From Nostoc sp. 106C (GTDB lineage: Bacteria > Cyanobacteriota > Cyanobacteriia > Cyanobacteriales > Nostocaceae), in NCBI RefSeq assembly GCF_002154725.1, contig NZ_MTAW01000104.1:1-64000 (forward strand): 64,000 nt of DNA. The letters run 5' to 3'. The stretch's first letter is position 1, and every line of letters starts with the position of its first letter. The position numbers were made by a program, and so were the translations under genes. Below the pieces are notes generated by a model. The model ran no database searches, had not been told where the DNA came from, and worked only from the letters and a program-made list of their open reading frames with translations. Shown piece after piece: positions 28,360 to 37,446 of the stretch.

Positions 28360-29373
28360 ATGAGGAGTGGGTTGGTTTCTGCAAGGATGGCTGAAGAGAA
28401 TGGGGGAATTTTAGCAATTGTCCCAGATATTTCCGTGGTAGTGCCTGTGCGTGATGAAGTGGAAAGTTTGCCTTTATTATTAGAGGCGATCGCTTCTTGT
28501 TTGATTGAGCATCAGTTAACCTATGAAATTATCTGTGTAGATGATGGTTCAACTGATGGTTCGGCGGATTTTCTCAAGCAACAAGCGCAAATCCGCAATG
28601 ATTTAAAAGCGGTGATTCTGCGGCGTAACTACGGTCAAACTGCGGCAATGGCTGCGGGGTTTAACTATGCTTTGGGTAAAGTCATCGTCACTTTGGATGC
28701 TGATCTGCAAAATGACCCAGCTGATATCCCCATATTATTGACGAAGTTGGAGGAAGGCTACGATTTGGTCAGTGGTTGGCGACACAAACGCCAAGATGCA
28801 GCGCTATCGCGGTTACTTCCTTCTAAAATTGCTAACTGGCTGATTGGTAGCATCACAGGGGTGAAATTACATGACTATGGCTGTTCTCTCAAAGCTTATC
28901 GTGCCGAAGTCTTGGCAGATATGAATCTTTACGGGGAACTGCATCGTTTTTTACCAGCTCTAGCTTACATTGAAGGCGCAAGAATTACAGAAATCCCCGT
29001 GCGTCACCATCCCCGGCGTTTTGGTCGCAGTAAGTATGGATTATCGCGGACTTTCCGGGTAATGATGGATTTGTTGACGATTTCTTTTATGAAGAAATTC
29101 CTCACACGCCCAATGCATGTTTTTGGGTTGTTGGGCTTAATCTCAATGATTTTAGGGGCAATTATCGGAATTTACTTGACTTTTATCAAATTGGCTTGGG
29201 GTGAAATGATTGGCAATCGCCCATTGCTGATTTTAGGAGTTCTGCTACTGGTAACCGGAGTACAGCTGTTTTGTTTTGGTCTATTGGCAGAGTTGTTGAT
29301 GCGTACTTACCATGAATCCCAAGGTAGACCCATCTATCGCGTGCGGGAAGTGGTAGCAAAAAATGTTAACTAA
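28360..29373 (+). CDS. GT2 glycosyltransferase with C-terminal membrane helices (polyprenyl-phosphate sugar transferase type)
   Basis: Family 2 glycosyltransferase of the DPM1/GtrB/ArnC group, which loads sugars onto polyprenyl phosphate. The catalytic domain has ISVVVPVRDEVESLP, DDGSTDGS, ADLQNDPADIP and the acceptor-loop feature YGCSLKAYR. Two hydrophobic segments at about residues 250-315 anchor it in the cytoplasmic membrane. 337 residues. The ATG at 28360 has AAGGA close by; an ATG ten codons in is possible. It follows the NlpC gene directly and may be co-transcribed. Confidence 0.86.
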   Translation: MRSGLVSARMAEENGGILAIVPDISVVVPVRDEVESLPLLLEAIASCLIEHQLTYEIICVDDGSTDGSADFLKQQAQIRNDLKAVILRRNYGQTAAMAAGFNYALGKVIVTLDADLQNDPADIPILLTKLEEGYDLVSGWRHKRQDAALSRLLPSKIANWLIGSITGVKLHDYGCSLKAYRAEVLADMNLYGELHRFLPALAYIEGARITEIPVRHHPRRFGRSKYGLSRTFRVMMDLLTISFMKKFLTRPMHVFGLLGLISMILGAIIGIYLTFIKLAWGEMIGNRPLLILGVLLLVTGVQLFCFGLLAELLMRTYHESQGRPIYRVREVVAKNVN

Positions 29374-29419
29374 AGTAACAATAAGAGAAAAACACGTTTA
29401 GTATTCAACTGCATCTGCC

Positions 29420-30652
29420 TTGAAAGTCTTTGAGAAACTTGAATTCCAACTAAGACGTAACCTGCTGGCGTTATTTACAGCAGGTTTATTATTCTGGTCT
29501 AGTTTAGGTGCTTTATTACCAACGCTACCACTCTACATGCAGGATTTAGGCGCAACCAAGCAACAAATTGGCATTGTGCTGGGTAGTTTTGCAATTGGGA
29601 TGTTGCTATTTCGCTCTGTATTTGGCAGGTTAGCAGATCGACGGGGGCGGAAAATAGTCTTACTAATTGGGATGCTAGTCAATGCGATCGCACCCCTTGG
29701 TTACATACTAGTGCAATCAATTCCTGGGTTAATGGCAGTGCGGGCTTTTCATGGATTAAGTATCGCGGCTTTTACTACAGGTTACTTAGCATTGGTAGCA
29801 GATTTAGCACCAGAAAAAAATCGCGGTGAAATCATGGGTTACATGAGTCTGGTGACACCGATTGGTGCAGCCATTGGCCCGGCTTTAGGAGGGTATTTAC
29901 AAGCGGCGAGTGGATACACGCTGTTATTTTTGTTGTCTACGGGATTAGCTGTGGTTGGTTTATTATGTCTTGTACCAATTGTCAATCCCCCAATACACAA
30001 ACAGCAACAAGTTGAGAGCAATGATGGCCAATTTTGGCAACTTTTATTTAGCCCCAGAATCAGAGTTTTAGCCAGTATCATGCTGATGATTGGCTTGGTT
30101 TTTGGGGCTTTGCACACCTTTGTACCTTTATTTATCAAAGCAGCTAAAGTAAATTTAAACGCAGGTTTGTTTTACACAGTTGGCGCACTTGCAAGTTTTA
30201 GCGTCCGATTTTTTACGGGCAAAGCTAGCGATCGCTATGGTAGAGGTTTATTTATTACTTTGAGTCTGGTTATTTATGCTGTGTCCATGATTTTGCTATG
30301 GAAAGCTAGCAGCGCCAATATATTCTTAATAGCAGGAGTTTTAGAGGGTGCTGGTTCTGGTATCCTCATGCCGATGATTTCTACTGTGGTTGCAGATCGA
30401 GCACTACCACAAGAAAGGGGAAGGGTATTTTCTCTCTGTATTATGGGGTTAGATGTGGGAATTGCGATCGCTAGCCCTGTTTTCGGTTCTGTCGCCGAAC
30501 AAGTTGGCTACCCCAATATGTTTGGTTTTTGTGCTGGTTTAACTGTGATGGCATTGCTAATTTTTCTGACTCAGTGCAACAAAAACCTCTCCAGTTCCTT
30601 ACGCTTTGCCTTGGGTCGCGCAAAAGATGCTTATTCCCTCAATCAATCTTGA
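29420..30652 (+). CDS. Major facilitator superfamily transporter
   Basis: Twelve-helix MFS protein (410 residues). The loop 2-3 motif FGRLADRRGRK and its weaker repeat RFFTGKASDRYGRG are visible, and LPLYMQDLGATKQQIG is the typical first periplasmic stretch of drug-efflux-type antiporters. The substrate cannot be inferred. I used the TTG at 29420, because the next in-frame ATG would remove the first helix; there is no strong ribosome site. A strong terminator follows immediately. Spacing to the GT2 gene is 46 bases, so it may be in the same operon. Confidence 0.85.
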   Translation: MKVFEKLEFQLRRNLLALFTAGLLFWSSLGALLPTLPLYMQDLGATKQQIGIVLGSFAIGMLLFRSVFGRLADRRGRKIVLLIGMLVNAIAPLGYILVQSIPGLMAVRAFHGLSIAAFTTGYLALVADLAPEKNRGEIMGYMSLVTPIGAAIGPALGGYLQAASGYTLLFLLSTGLAVVGLLCLVPIVNPPIHKQQQVESNDGQFWQLLFSPRIRVLASIMLMIGLVFGALHTFVPLFIKAAKVNLNAGLFYTVGALASFSVRFFTGKASDRYGRGLFITLSLVIYAVSMILLWKASSANIFLIAGVLEGAGSGILMPMISTVVADRALPQERGRVFSLCIMGLDVGIAIASPVFGSVAEQVGYPNMFGFCAGLTVMALLIFLTQCNKNLSSSLRFALGRAKDAYSLNQS

Positions 30653-30658
30653 TATAAA

Positions 30659-30692
30659 CAAAAAGACGCAATATTAATTGCGTCTTTTTCTT
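30659..30692 (+). terminator. Rho-independent terminator after the MFS gene
   Basis: AAAAAGACGCAAT-ATTA-ATTGCGTCTTTTT is a perfect stem ending in TTTTTCTTTT, seven bases after the stop codon. The leading A-run also makes it usable in the opposite direction, for the tRNA-Arg transcript. Confidence 0.9.
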
Positions 30693-30700
30693 TTAGTTAA

Positions 30701-30774
30701 CGGGCGAGGAGGGATTCGAACCCCCGACACCGTGGTCCGTAGCCACGTGCTCTAGTCCACTGAGCTACACGCCC
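30701..30774 (-). tRNA. tRNA-Arg (anticodon ACG)
   Basis: A 74-base tRNA on the minus strand. The anticodon stem-loop is CGTGGCTACGGACCACG with ACG. The D-arm begins TAGCTC and the T-loop is GGTTCGAATCC. The acceptor stem is GGGCGTG paired with CTCGCCC, with one U-U mismatch; G is the discriminator. No CCA is encoded. It decodes CGN arginine codons after A34 deamination. Confidence 0.93.
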
Positions 30775-30808
30775 CTGCCAGGAAATTATATTAACACGTT
30801 CTTCCAAA

Positions 30809-31318
30809 ATGATGCAAGAAGATTTTTCATCTAATTCTGCTAACTTAACCCATCTCGATCACCAAGGGCAGGCACAGATGGTAGATGTGTCAGAAAAAGT
30901 GCCGACTGTGCGGCAAGCTGTAGCTGTTGCCCAGGTGCGAATGCTGCCAGAAACTTTTGCTGCTATCCAAGCCGGGAATGCTCCTAAAGGGGATGTGTTA
31001 GGAACTGCGAGGATCGCTGGAATTATGGCAGCTAAACAGACAGCTAATTTAATTCCTTTGTGTCATCCCTTGCCATTGCAGAAAGTCGAAGTCGAAGCGA
31101 TCGCCGATGCCGAACTTCCAGGCTATAAAATTTATGCCACCGTTAAAACTAAAGCTGAAACCGGGGTAGAAATGGAAGCTTTAACTGCTGTTTCTGTTGC
31201 GGCTTTAACTTTATACGATATGGCAAAGGCTTTAGAAAAATCGATTCAAATTGAATCAATTCGGTTAATTAGTAAAACTGGCGGAAAATCGGGAGATTAT
31301 TCCCCGCCAGAATCATAG
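30809..31318 (+). CDS. moaC: Cyclic pyranopterin monophosphate synthase
   Basis: Second step of molybdenum cofactor synthesis: converts the MoaA product to cyclic pyranopterin monophosphate. [54 protein letters not shown] and a tail with [10 protein letters not shown] are the standard signature blocks, including the active-site Lys region. 169 residues, normal. The ATG-ATG start at 30809 lies 34 bases after the divergent tRNA-Arg gene, so a promoter must be very short or overlap that tRNA. No other moa genes are adjacent. Confidence 0.95.
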   Translation: MMQEDFSSNSANLTHLDHQGQAQMVDVSEKVPTVRQAVAVAQVRMLPETFAAIQAGNAPKGDVLGTARIAGIMAAKQTANLIPLCHPLPLQKVEVEAIADAELPGYKIYATVKTKAETGVEMEALTAVSVAALTLYDMAKALEKSIQIESIRLISKTGGKSGDYSPPES

Positions 31319-31319
31319 C

Positions 31320-31503
31320 CTACTCAAGCTCGCCTATAGCTTCGCTGAGATCAGTTGGACTTTCAAATTCTTTATCTTCTGGTAATTGCTCTAAAATTGA
31401 AAGCACTTCCTCATCAGCGCCTTGCTCTTGAGCATACTCAATTAGCTGGATAGTCAACACCTTTCTAGTATTTTTGTACTGAAACTGGGTTAGCTTTAGC
31501 CAT
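31320..31503 (-). pseudogene. Broken DUF2795 gene
   Basis: On the minus strand an ATG at 31503, with GAGGTAG eight bases upstream, encodes MAKANPVSVQKY, then a TAG, then KGVDYPA. The frame then shifts and the remainder reads LIEYAQEQGADEEVLSILEQLP...EAIGELE and stop. Together these are the start and end of a roughly 65-residue DUF2795 protein. A short deletion at the junction removes about four residues and changes the frame, and the TAG replaces a Leu codon. The gene cannot give the full protein. Confidence 0.82.
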
Positions 31504-31821
31504 TTTCATCTACCTCTAAATAGTGATGCTTTTAAAGGAGGACGTGTTTACAAATTTACTGATGCAATTCCTTTTAATCTGTTGCGATCGCCAATTTATC
31601 ATGCTTAGGAGCGATCGCATCCTCAAGGCGCTAACCCCTGCGTGCTACAAGCCGAAAAATTATCCAGCTTAGATACAGAGCGTTTGGTAGACCAAAATAG
31701 TCATCTGCTCACTGCTGTTCATTCTCAAGGTAAATTTACCCTATTGTCTAGTTCTAATAGCAACTGCACCCCCAAGACCCTTAGAATAATTAGGGTGTGT
31801 TGAAATATGTAACAAATATTT
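31504..31821. other. Intergenic region with two HIP1-like sites
   Basis: Apart from two CGATCGC motifs (near 31588 and 31612) I see nothing defined. A 53-codon frame running from a GTG near 31641 has no ribosome site and no recognisable similarity. Confidence 0.35.
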
Positions 31822-32079
31822 ATGCCTCCTCGTTGGCCTACCAAACCCGATCGCCAAGACCCAGCCTACCGCAAGATAGATGACAGAATGAATTTTGCTG
31901 TACATGTGGCGATCGCAGCTACGATTAATTCTGGGCTGTGGTTTTTCCAAAATCTGAAAGCAGCTAACTGGGAATGGCTGCCTTGGTTAACGGTAAGTTG
32001 GATCGTTGTATTGTTGGTGCATTTAATTTATATCAGTGCGATCGCAAATTATTCCAATACGCCACCAAAATCCACCTGA
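31822..32079 (+). CDS. Small 2TM-domain protein
   Basis: An 85-residue protein with a charged start (MPPRWPTKPDRQDPAYRKIDDRM) followed by two membrane helices (about residues 28-45, NFAVHVAIAATINSGLWF, and 53-75, LPWLTVSWIVVLLVHLIYI). It matches the '2TM domain' type found in cyanobacteria, sometimes fused to kinases. The function as a free protein is unknown. The ATG at 31822 is the only reasonable start. It is followed by two or three other small conserved genes on the same strand. Confidence 0.68.
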   Translation: MPPRWPTKPDRQDPAYRKIDDRMNFAVHVAIAATINSGLWFFQNLKAANWEWLPWLTVSWIVVLLVHLIYISAIANYSNTPPKST

Positions 32080-32199
32080 AGATAGACTACCAATGCTGGG
32101 GCGATTGTAACCTGTGACTGTAGAGTTAGCCTGGGTAATTGAGCGATAATGATAAATAACCTGAGAGTTTGCGCTCTTTGTAGATATGGGGTTATTTTT

Positions 32200-32508
32200 A
32201 TGGCTAAGACTAATACCACAGAGCTACTAGAAGCCCTAGCAGCCGAAATAGGTGAAAACATCTACTTAGACATTGCCAAGTGGCATCTTTATTTATCTAA
32301 TGCCAAATTGCATACCGTTGTTGCCGAACAATTGTATCCCTTAATTACTTCTAATACTGTCAATGAAGACCGAGTTATAGCGGTATTAGAATCTATTCCT
32401 GTCAAAATTGGTGGTGGGAGAAAGGAAGTTGCTTTAATTGATTTACTACCACTGCAATGCCAGGTAAATTTAGTAGATATTTTAGAAAAATTCCAACGTG
32501 AGTTTTAA
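32200..32508 (+). CDS. DUF3181 family protein
   Basis: A 102-residue cyanobacteria-specific soluble protein. I recognise the DUF3181 layout: TELLEALAAEIGENIYLDIAKWHLYL near the N-terminus, YPLITSNTVNEDRV in the middle, SIPVKIGGGRKEVALIDLLP toward the end. The ATG at 32200 gives the standard MAKTNTTELL start; an upstream ATG at 32149 is less likely because the added residues are unlike the family. Function not known. It is 14 bases or more before the next small gene on the same strand. Confidence 0.8.
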   Translation: MAKTNTTELLEALAAEIGENIYLDIAKWHLYLSNAKLHTVVAEQLYPLITSNTVNEDRVIAVLESIPVKIGGGRKEVALIDLLPLQCQVNLVDILEKFQREF

Positions 32509-32570
32509 TTTCTCTACTTTAAGTGTCCATACTGGCTCTGGCAGAAATCCTCAATGAGAAGGTAAAGGAC

Positions 32571-32792
32571 ATGACTGCATATCAATTTCATGATGAACAT
32601 ACTTTAGCAGAAACAGCAGAAAAACTTGGTAAAAAAGCTTTGGAGTTGGGTTTGATACCTAGTTTTGTAGTGCGTTATTTTCCTGATAGCAGGCAATATT
32701 ACATTCCCAACGAAAAAGAATCTGAACCGTTGACACCAGAAGAAGCATATATGCGGTTTAAAAAATTAGTTGAACAATCTGGTAAGGCTTAA
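32571..32792 (+). CDS. Small hypothetical protein
   Basis: About 73 residues from the ATG at 32571, which is preceded by AAGGTAAAGG (ribosome site five to ten bases before). An in-frame GTG at 32523 could extend it by 16 residues. The protein is acidic and soluble (HDEHTLAETAEKLGKKALELGLIP, then YFPDSRQYYIPNEKESEPLTPEEAYMRFKKL), with no motif I can name. Good codon use and the ribosome site argue for a real gene. Confidence 0.6.
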   Translation: MTAYQFHDEHTLAETAEKLGKKALELGLIPSFVVRYFPDSRQYYIPNEKESEPLTPEEAYMRFKKLVEQSGKA

Positions 32793-32904
32793 GTAAACAT
32801 TCTCTTGTTAACTGGGAAAATTGAGAATCTACTCAAAGTAGAACACTTCAGCAATTAGCATCAGTTGGGGTTAAATTTCAGGCAAATTTAGTGAGGTTAA
32901 TTAT

Positions 32905-33132
32905 ATGTTTTTACAAGTCAAAGATACTAATGATTTAGTCAAGATCGTTGATTTTCAGGAATTGATTGATCCCAATAGGGATTCTGTTCATGCACAGGAT
33001 CAAGAAGGGCAAGAAGAACAGGAAACAGAAATCTTTAAAAAAGAAGAGTTGGTTTTTCCTTCTGGGGAAAGTTTACCACTTTGTTGGTTAGATGCCAACT
33101 ATAGAAAAGCTAGCTATAAAAAAGCTAGCTAA
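32905..33132 (+). CDS. Small acidic conserved cyanobacterial protein
   Basis: 75 residues: MFLQVKDTNDLVKIVDFQELIDPNRD, then a Glu/Gln-rich linker (QDQEGQEEQETEIFKKEE), then LVFPSGESLPLCWLDANYRK. I recall this layout from Nostocales genomes, where it is annotated without a proven function. The final codons repeat an AAAGCTAGCTATA unit, so the end SYKKAS may be a small recent duplication. It is single-gene sized, with an ATG start after a purine-rich stretch (TGAGGTTAATTAT). Confidence 0.6.
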   Translation: MFLQVKDTNDLVKIVDFQELIDPNRDSVHAQDQEGQEEQETEIFKKEELVFPSGESLPLCWLDANYRKASYKKAS

Positions 33133-33176
33133 AACTTGATGGGTAATAGGTTCTTTCTGATTATCTATTACCCAAA

Positions 33177-33656
33177 TTAGGTGTTACTGGATGATATAAC
33201 TTTGTCTACTACTGTCGCCGCTTTCTCTTCAGAAGAGGAAAAGAATGTTTTAGTTGTCCAGTAAGTCAAGATATGAGATAAAACTCCTAAAGGACCAGCA
33301 AATAAACATAGTGCAAGGGAGTGAATTGTCCAAATACCTGTTTTTTGCCCTTGCCAATATATCCAACGGCCAACAAATAAATCCATCACCAGAAAATGAA
33401 TCCAACCAGTTGCAGCGGCTTTTTCATCGGCAAAAAATCTTGCAATATCAGCTAATTGGGGATTAGATAAAGCTTGGGCATTTTCTGGTGTAATGCTATT
33501 GATGAACAAATACAAATATGCCCCAGCTAAAGGTACAAAGGGTAGATGTGATTCCATTATCCGCCGAGTCACTTTCCAATTAGGTAGGAGAATCATCAAT
33601 GCCCAAAAAGGTAAAACAAAAAGATTGGCAACGTTAAATAATTGTGTGATGTTCAT
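33177..33656 (-). CDS. ABA4-like (DUF4281) membrane protein
   Basis: 159-residue membrane protein similar to plant ABA4, which is needed for neoxanthin formation. Four hydrophobic segments lie at about residues 1-24, 40-55, 85-105 and 110-135, and the block GWIHFLVMDLFVGRWIYWQ is characteristic. Cyanobacterial members are mostly of unknown function; a link to xanthophyll metabolism is an inference from plants. The C-terminus (SSSEEKAATVVDKV) is soluble. The gene lies 41 bases downstream of the EamA transporter gene on the same strand. Confidence 0.78.
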   Translation of the reverse strand: MNITQLFNVANLFVLPFWALMILLPNWKVTRRIMESHLPFVPLAGAYLYLFINSITPENAQALSNPQLADIARFFADEKAAATGWIHFLVMDLFVGRWIYWQGQKTGIWTIHSLALCLFAGPLGVLSHILTYWTTKTFFSSSEEKAATVVDKVISSSNT

Positions 33657-33697
33657 ATATGTTATTGCTTGTCCTTGGTGACTAACTATGTCACAAA

Positions 33698-34534
33698 TTA
33701 TCCTACTCCCAAGATGGGTTCATGGAGAAATATAACAGACAATAATACAGATATTATGGGAGTCAGTAGAGCAATGTTAGCGCAAATTCCTGTTGTGGTA
33801 AGATGTAATGCCCGATTCCAAACTATAAAGGCGATCGCACCCGGGAAAATTGCCAAATAGAGGATTCCTAAGCATTGAATAATCGTCAGTTCAAAGCTAA
33901 ATCCGAACATGGGAATCATACATAATAAGAACAACAATCCAAATAAATTAAACAGAAACATTCCAATATCGGTATCAAATTTTTGGTGTTTAATTAGTAC
34001 TGAAAAAGCAGCCCAAGACAAAGCAGCAGAAAAGGTGGCTATTGTTCCTAAATTCATACCTATATCTAGTGATTTGCCTTGAGCAATCAAAATATATAGT
34101 CCGACAAATTCCAAGCAATTAATTAAAGCTGAGTTTTTAGATATTTTTTCCTTAAATAAGAAACCTGATAATAGCAACATCATTAATGGATAGAGATAAA
34201 AAATTACCACTACTTGAGAAGCAGGCAGAAGTTGATATCCTTTCAAATAAAATACTTGTTGGATACCTAAACCAATTATTCCAGTTACTATAAAAAAACT
34301 AAGTTGCCTTTTAAGTACTCTTAACGTTTCCTGTATCTTGGTTTGCATAACCAAGTTAATTCCCAAAATAAGAGTGGTAAAAAAGCCAACATAGATTGCT
34401 ACAACAAAACTGTCTAGTGTAGAAACTGTTAACTTAAATATCACCCCTAAAGTTGCCCACAAAGACACAGCAAATAAGGCATACATCATACCTCTAGGGT
34501 GGTTTTTAGATTCTCCAAAAATAACGTTTGACAT
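33698..34534 (-). CDS. EamA/DMT-family transporter, C-terminally short
   Basis: Drug/metabolite transporter with two EamA repeats. From the ATG at 34534 (MSNVIFGESKNHPRG, then the first helix ALFAVSLWATLGVIFKL) it has 278 residues. Helices alternate with the usual short loops, including GIQQVFYLKGYQLLPASQVV and LSWAAFSVLIKHQ. The second repeat stops right after SVIFLHEPILGVG; typical EamA proteins continue with about 25 residues forming a tenth helix. The protein is thus probably truncated by a frameshift or early stop, and may or may not be active. Substrate unknown. An extra 28 upstream residues from 34618 look artefactual. Confidence 0.75.
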   Translation of the reverse strand: MSNVIFGESKNHPRGMMYALFAVSLWATLGVIFKLTVSTLDSFVVAIYVGFFTTLILGINLVMQTKIQETLRVLKRQLSFFIVTGIIGLGIQQVFYLKGYQLLPASQVVVIFYLYPLMMLLLSGFLFKEKISKNSALINCLEFVGLYILIAQGKSLDIGMNLGTIATFSAALSWAAFSVLIKHQKFDTDIGMFLFNLFGLLFLLCMIPMFGFSFELTIIQCLGILYLAIFPGAIAFIVWNRALHLTTTGICANIALLTPIISVLLSVIFLHEPILGVG

Positions 34535-34633
34535 CACTTTGACCAAGCCCCTTCTGGGCAGGAATATAGAGAACGGACGGGGGAAGAATCTGCCCCTATC
34601 GAAAACACCTTCGGGCACTTAAATAGAAGAGGT

Positions 34634-34670
34634 AACGGGTAACAGCGAGAATTTTCCGCTTTTGCCCGTT
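34634..34670 (-). terminator. Imperfect hairpin after cobW, possible terminator
   Basis: AACGGGTAACAGCG and CGCTTTTGCCCGTT pair except for two positions around a nine-base loop. It lies about 25 bases past the cobW stop codon. The minus-strand bases that follow (ACCTCTTCTATTT) are only moderately U-rich. Confidence 0.4.
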
Positions 34671-34693
34671 CCCTTCTTTGAATACTGATTAAC

Positions 34694-35734
34694 TTACAAA
34701 GCTACAAGTTGCGATTCTATTTCCGCAGATTTCAAATCACGCCCAATGAAAACTAAACGAGTTTGCCTTGCTTCTTCTGGTTGCCAAGGGCGATCGTAAA
34801 ATTTATCAAATCTGGTTCCTACACCTTGCATGACTAAACGCATGGGTTTATTTGGCACAACTACAAAACCTTTAATGCGATAAATCTCTTGCTGGTTTAC
34901 TATTTGTTGCAGTTGTTGTTGTAGTTTTTCTGGGTCAAAGGCACGGTCTAAAATTACGTGAGTTGAGGTAATCTCTTCGTCGTGGTCGTGGTCTTCTTCC
35001 GTGTCATGATGACTGGGACGGCTATCTAAGTCATCTTCCACAGCGGCTTGGAATCCCAGTAATATAGATGGGTCGAGTTGACCGCGATCGCTCTCGACAA
35101 TCTTCACCACCCTCGGTAACTCTTGTTTAACCAACTCCTCAACTTTTGCTTTTGCATCAGCATCTACCAAGTCAGTTTTATTTAAAATTACTAAATCTGC
35201 ACAAGCCAGTTGATCTTCAAATAGTTCTTGCAATGGTGTTTCATGTTCTAGGCTATCATCTGCTTGCCGTTGTTTTGCTACTGCCTCGGGATTGCTGGCA
35301 AATGTCCCCGCAGCTACAGCTGCACAATCTACGACGGTAATCACCGCATCCACCGTTGCACCAGTACGAATTTCCTGCCAGCGAAAAGCCTTGATCAGAG
35401 GTTTTGGTAAAGCTAAACCAGAGGTTTCAATCACAATGCAGTCGATGCTATCCCGCCGCTTCAGCAGCTGTTGCATTGTGGGGTAAAACTCTTCTTGCAC
35501 GGTGCAGCACAAGCAACCGTTAGTTAATTCAAAGATATTGCTCCCATCATCACTATCTTCGGGACAAATTTGACAGGATTTTAATAATTCCCCATCAATA
35601 CCGAGTTCCCCAAATTCGTTAACTAAAACCGCAATCCGGCGTCCTTGGTTGTTTTGTAGCAGGTGGCGAATTAGGCTGGTTTTACCACTGCCTAAGAAGC
35701 CTGTGATTACTGTGACAGGAATTTTAGTAGCCAT
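34694..35734 (-). CDS. cobW: CobW-type G3E GTPase
   Basis: P-loop GTPase of the CobW/COG0523 metallochaperone group. GFLGSGKTS (residues 12-20) is the P-loop. The metal motif is TNGCLCCTV, and the true-CobW hallmark blocks FGELGIDGELLKSC, VIETSGLALPKPLIKAF and DDSLEHETPLQELFEDQLACADLVILNKTDL are present. A His/Asp-rich insertion (HHDTEEDHDHDEE) probably binds metal. It therefore likely supports cobalamin synthesis or zinc/cobalt allocation. 346 residues. No other cob genes are near. I saw no cobalamin riboswitch core or Zur-box palindrome in the 280 bases upstream. Confidence 0.82.
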   Translation of the reverse strand: MATKIPVTVITGFLGSGKTSLIRHLLQNNQGRRIAVLVNEFGELGIDGELLKSCQICPEDSDDGSNIFELTNGCLCCTVQEEFYPTMQQLLKRRDSIDCIVIETSGLALPKPLIKAFRWQEIRTGATVDAVITVVDCAAVAAGTFASNPEAVAKQRQADDSLEHETPLQELFEDQLACADLVILNKTDLVDADAKAKVEELVKQELPRVVKIVESDRGQLDPSILLGFQAAVEDDLDSRPSHHDTEEDHDHDEEITSTHVILDRAFDPEKLQQQLQQIVNQQEIYRIKGFVVVPNKPMRLVMQGVGTRFDKFYDRPWQPEEARQTRLVFIGRDLKSAEIESQLVAL

Positions 35735-36016
35735 TGTTTAATAAGAATTTTGCCCAAAAGCCATAATTTGGCTCTGTTTGCATTTTGCCTGATCGCTGCG
35801 TAGATTGGAAATCAGGATTTATATGTATGAAAGGGAACAGGGATGAGGCTGAGGCGGAAAGAGTAGAGCGGGACAAGAAATACAAATGACAACTGACCAA
35901 TGACAAATGACTAAATAGCAGTAGGGGCAACTTCCTTGCGATCGCCTAATTTTACTCAGGAGACCCCAGGGAAATCGCCCCTAGAATTTACAAAAAATTG
36001 ACTTACAAAGAAAGAT

Positions 36017-36733
36017 TTACTCAGCAGTAGCAAGTTCGGTGCTACCACGTGTACGCTTACGTGTCAGGGTGTTGAACAGCATTACACCAATTGCCTTGAT
36101 CAAGTTGCCTTCCAATTCTTGGAACATCTTCATGTTCATGCCAAAGGCGGCGTTAGCTTCATCAACAATGCGATCGGCTGTAGCTTCATCGATAGGCAAT
36201 TCATCCAAAGCTTGACGATATCTAGCTTTGAATTCCTTCTCGTCCGGAATCTCTGCAAATTCATAAAAGGCAGTACCCTGCCCTTCCGAAAGGTTCATTG
36301 CCGTTACAGCAATGTTTTTGAGTATTTGACCACCAGATAAGTCACCGAGGTAACGGGTGTAAGAATGTGCAATTAATAGTTCTGGTTGTGTTGCAGATAT
36401 TTCTCGGATGCGCTGCACGTAAGCTTCGCCCGCCGGAGATAGCTGGATTTGCTCTCGCCAGTTGAAGCCATAGTAGTAACTCAGGTCTTCCTCTAAGGTC
36501 TGCTTACGGTTGAGTTGGGGAAAATTAATTTTGCTAACAATCGGATGGTCAACAAGCTTTTCCATTTCCTCTTCCATAGCTGAGTAGATGAAATAGAAGT
36601 TACCAACTAGCTTGCGGTATGAGCTTTTCTCCACCACTCCTTTTAAAAAGCACTTGACAAAACCAACGTTTTCTGCCATCGTATGGGCTTTCTTAGTGCC
36701 TACACGCAATTTGCTTGCTAAATTGCTACTCAT
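36017..36733 (-). CDS. ho1: Heme oxygenase 1
   Basis: Ferredoxin-dependent heme oxygenase that opens heme to biliverdin, CO and iron, the first step to phycobilins. Proximal heme ligand His17 is in GTKKAHTMAENVGFVK. The distal-helix motif GDLSGGQ occurs in RYLGDLSGGQILKNIA. 238 residues ending with a helical tail, the normal cyanobacterial HO1 size. The ATG at 36733 begins MSSNLASKLRVGTKKAH, the family start. The gene stands alone, divergent from glmM with a 713-base gap between them. Confidence 0.95.
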   Translation of the reverse strand: MSSNLASKLRVGTKKAHTMAENVGFVKCFLKGVVEKSSYRKLVGNFYFIYSAMEEEMEKLVDHPIVSKINFPQLNRKQTLEEDLSYYYGFNWREQIQLSPAGEAYVQRIREISATQPELLIAHSYTRYLGDLSGGQILKNIAVTAMNLSEGQGTAFYEFAEIPDEKEFKARYRQALDELPIDEATADRIVDEANAAFGMNMKMFQELEGNLIKAIGVMLFNTLTRKRTRGSTELATAE

Positions 36734-37446
36734 GCTAAATTTCTCAACTTTAAAAGGTCAACTACCAGAGTTCCGATTTACTAACGGCTAAAAAAGGCCA
36801 TTAAAACGTTACATTAGAACTATTTGATGAGAATTTATATTAAAAATTTTTAAGCTCCTTGAGTTTGGGATCTAGTTTTACATAGCAAAACGTCTTATCA
36901 GGTGAGAATTTCTAGTTAGGAAATTTGATTTTTAGTTCTAACTAGCTAATTTGGATATTTGCCAGAACAACTGCCAATTTTGCTCTAAATCCTAGAAAGT
37001 GATGCTTTTTACAGTTTATTTATCTTCGCTTACTTTGTAAAGTGATATTAATTACCGATAACCGGAAACAATAATGTCGAGATGACCGTCAGCAATAGTG
37101 ATAGTTGCAGAGATTATTTATCAATTTCTGATAAATAGTCTCTTCGAGAATCTTTACAATTAGTTAGAAATATTTATAAGTATTTTTGCTTAACAACAGT
37201 ATTTTTAGATTATAGATATTCCGTCAAAAGAACAAATATATAGTAAGTTTGGTAGGCAACAATCCACCCAGCAGTTAAGAATCGTCGTCAGTTAAAAAAC
37301 AACGAGTGGGTATGTCTACGGACAACTTTGATGCTGACATTGATCTACATCTAGTTACTTCACCAATCAAAAGATAATAAGTCAGAATTGTTGAACAAAG
37401 TGTAAAGTGCTATTCTCCAGTGTGACTGTGTGGAGTGTTTAAACAT
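36734..37446. other. AT-rich gap between ho1 and glmM
   Basis: 713 bases with long A/T runs and no supported gene. It must carry the promoters of both divergent genes. A 21-codon frame (MSTDNFDADIDLHLVTSPIKR) begins with an ATG near 37312; it has no convincing partner and is left unassigned. Confidence 0.45.

Noticed and set aside
23611-30774. tRNA-Ser and tRNA-Arg as integration sites of a mobile element
   Set aside because: No integrase, no duplicated tRNA 3' end and only ordinary genes lie between and around them.
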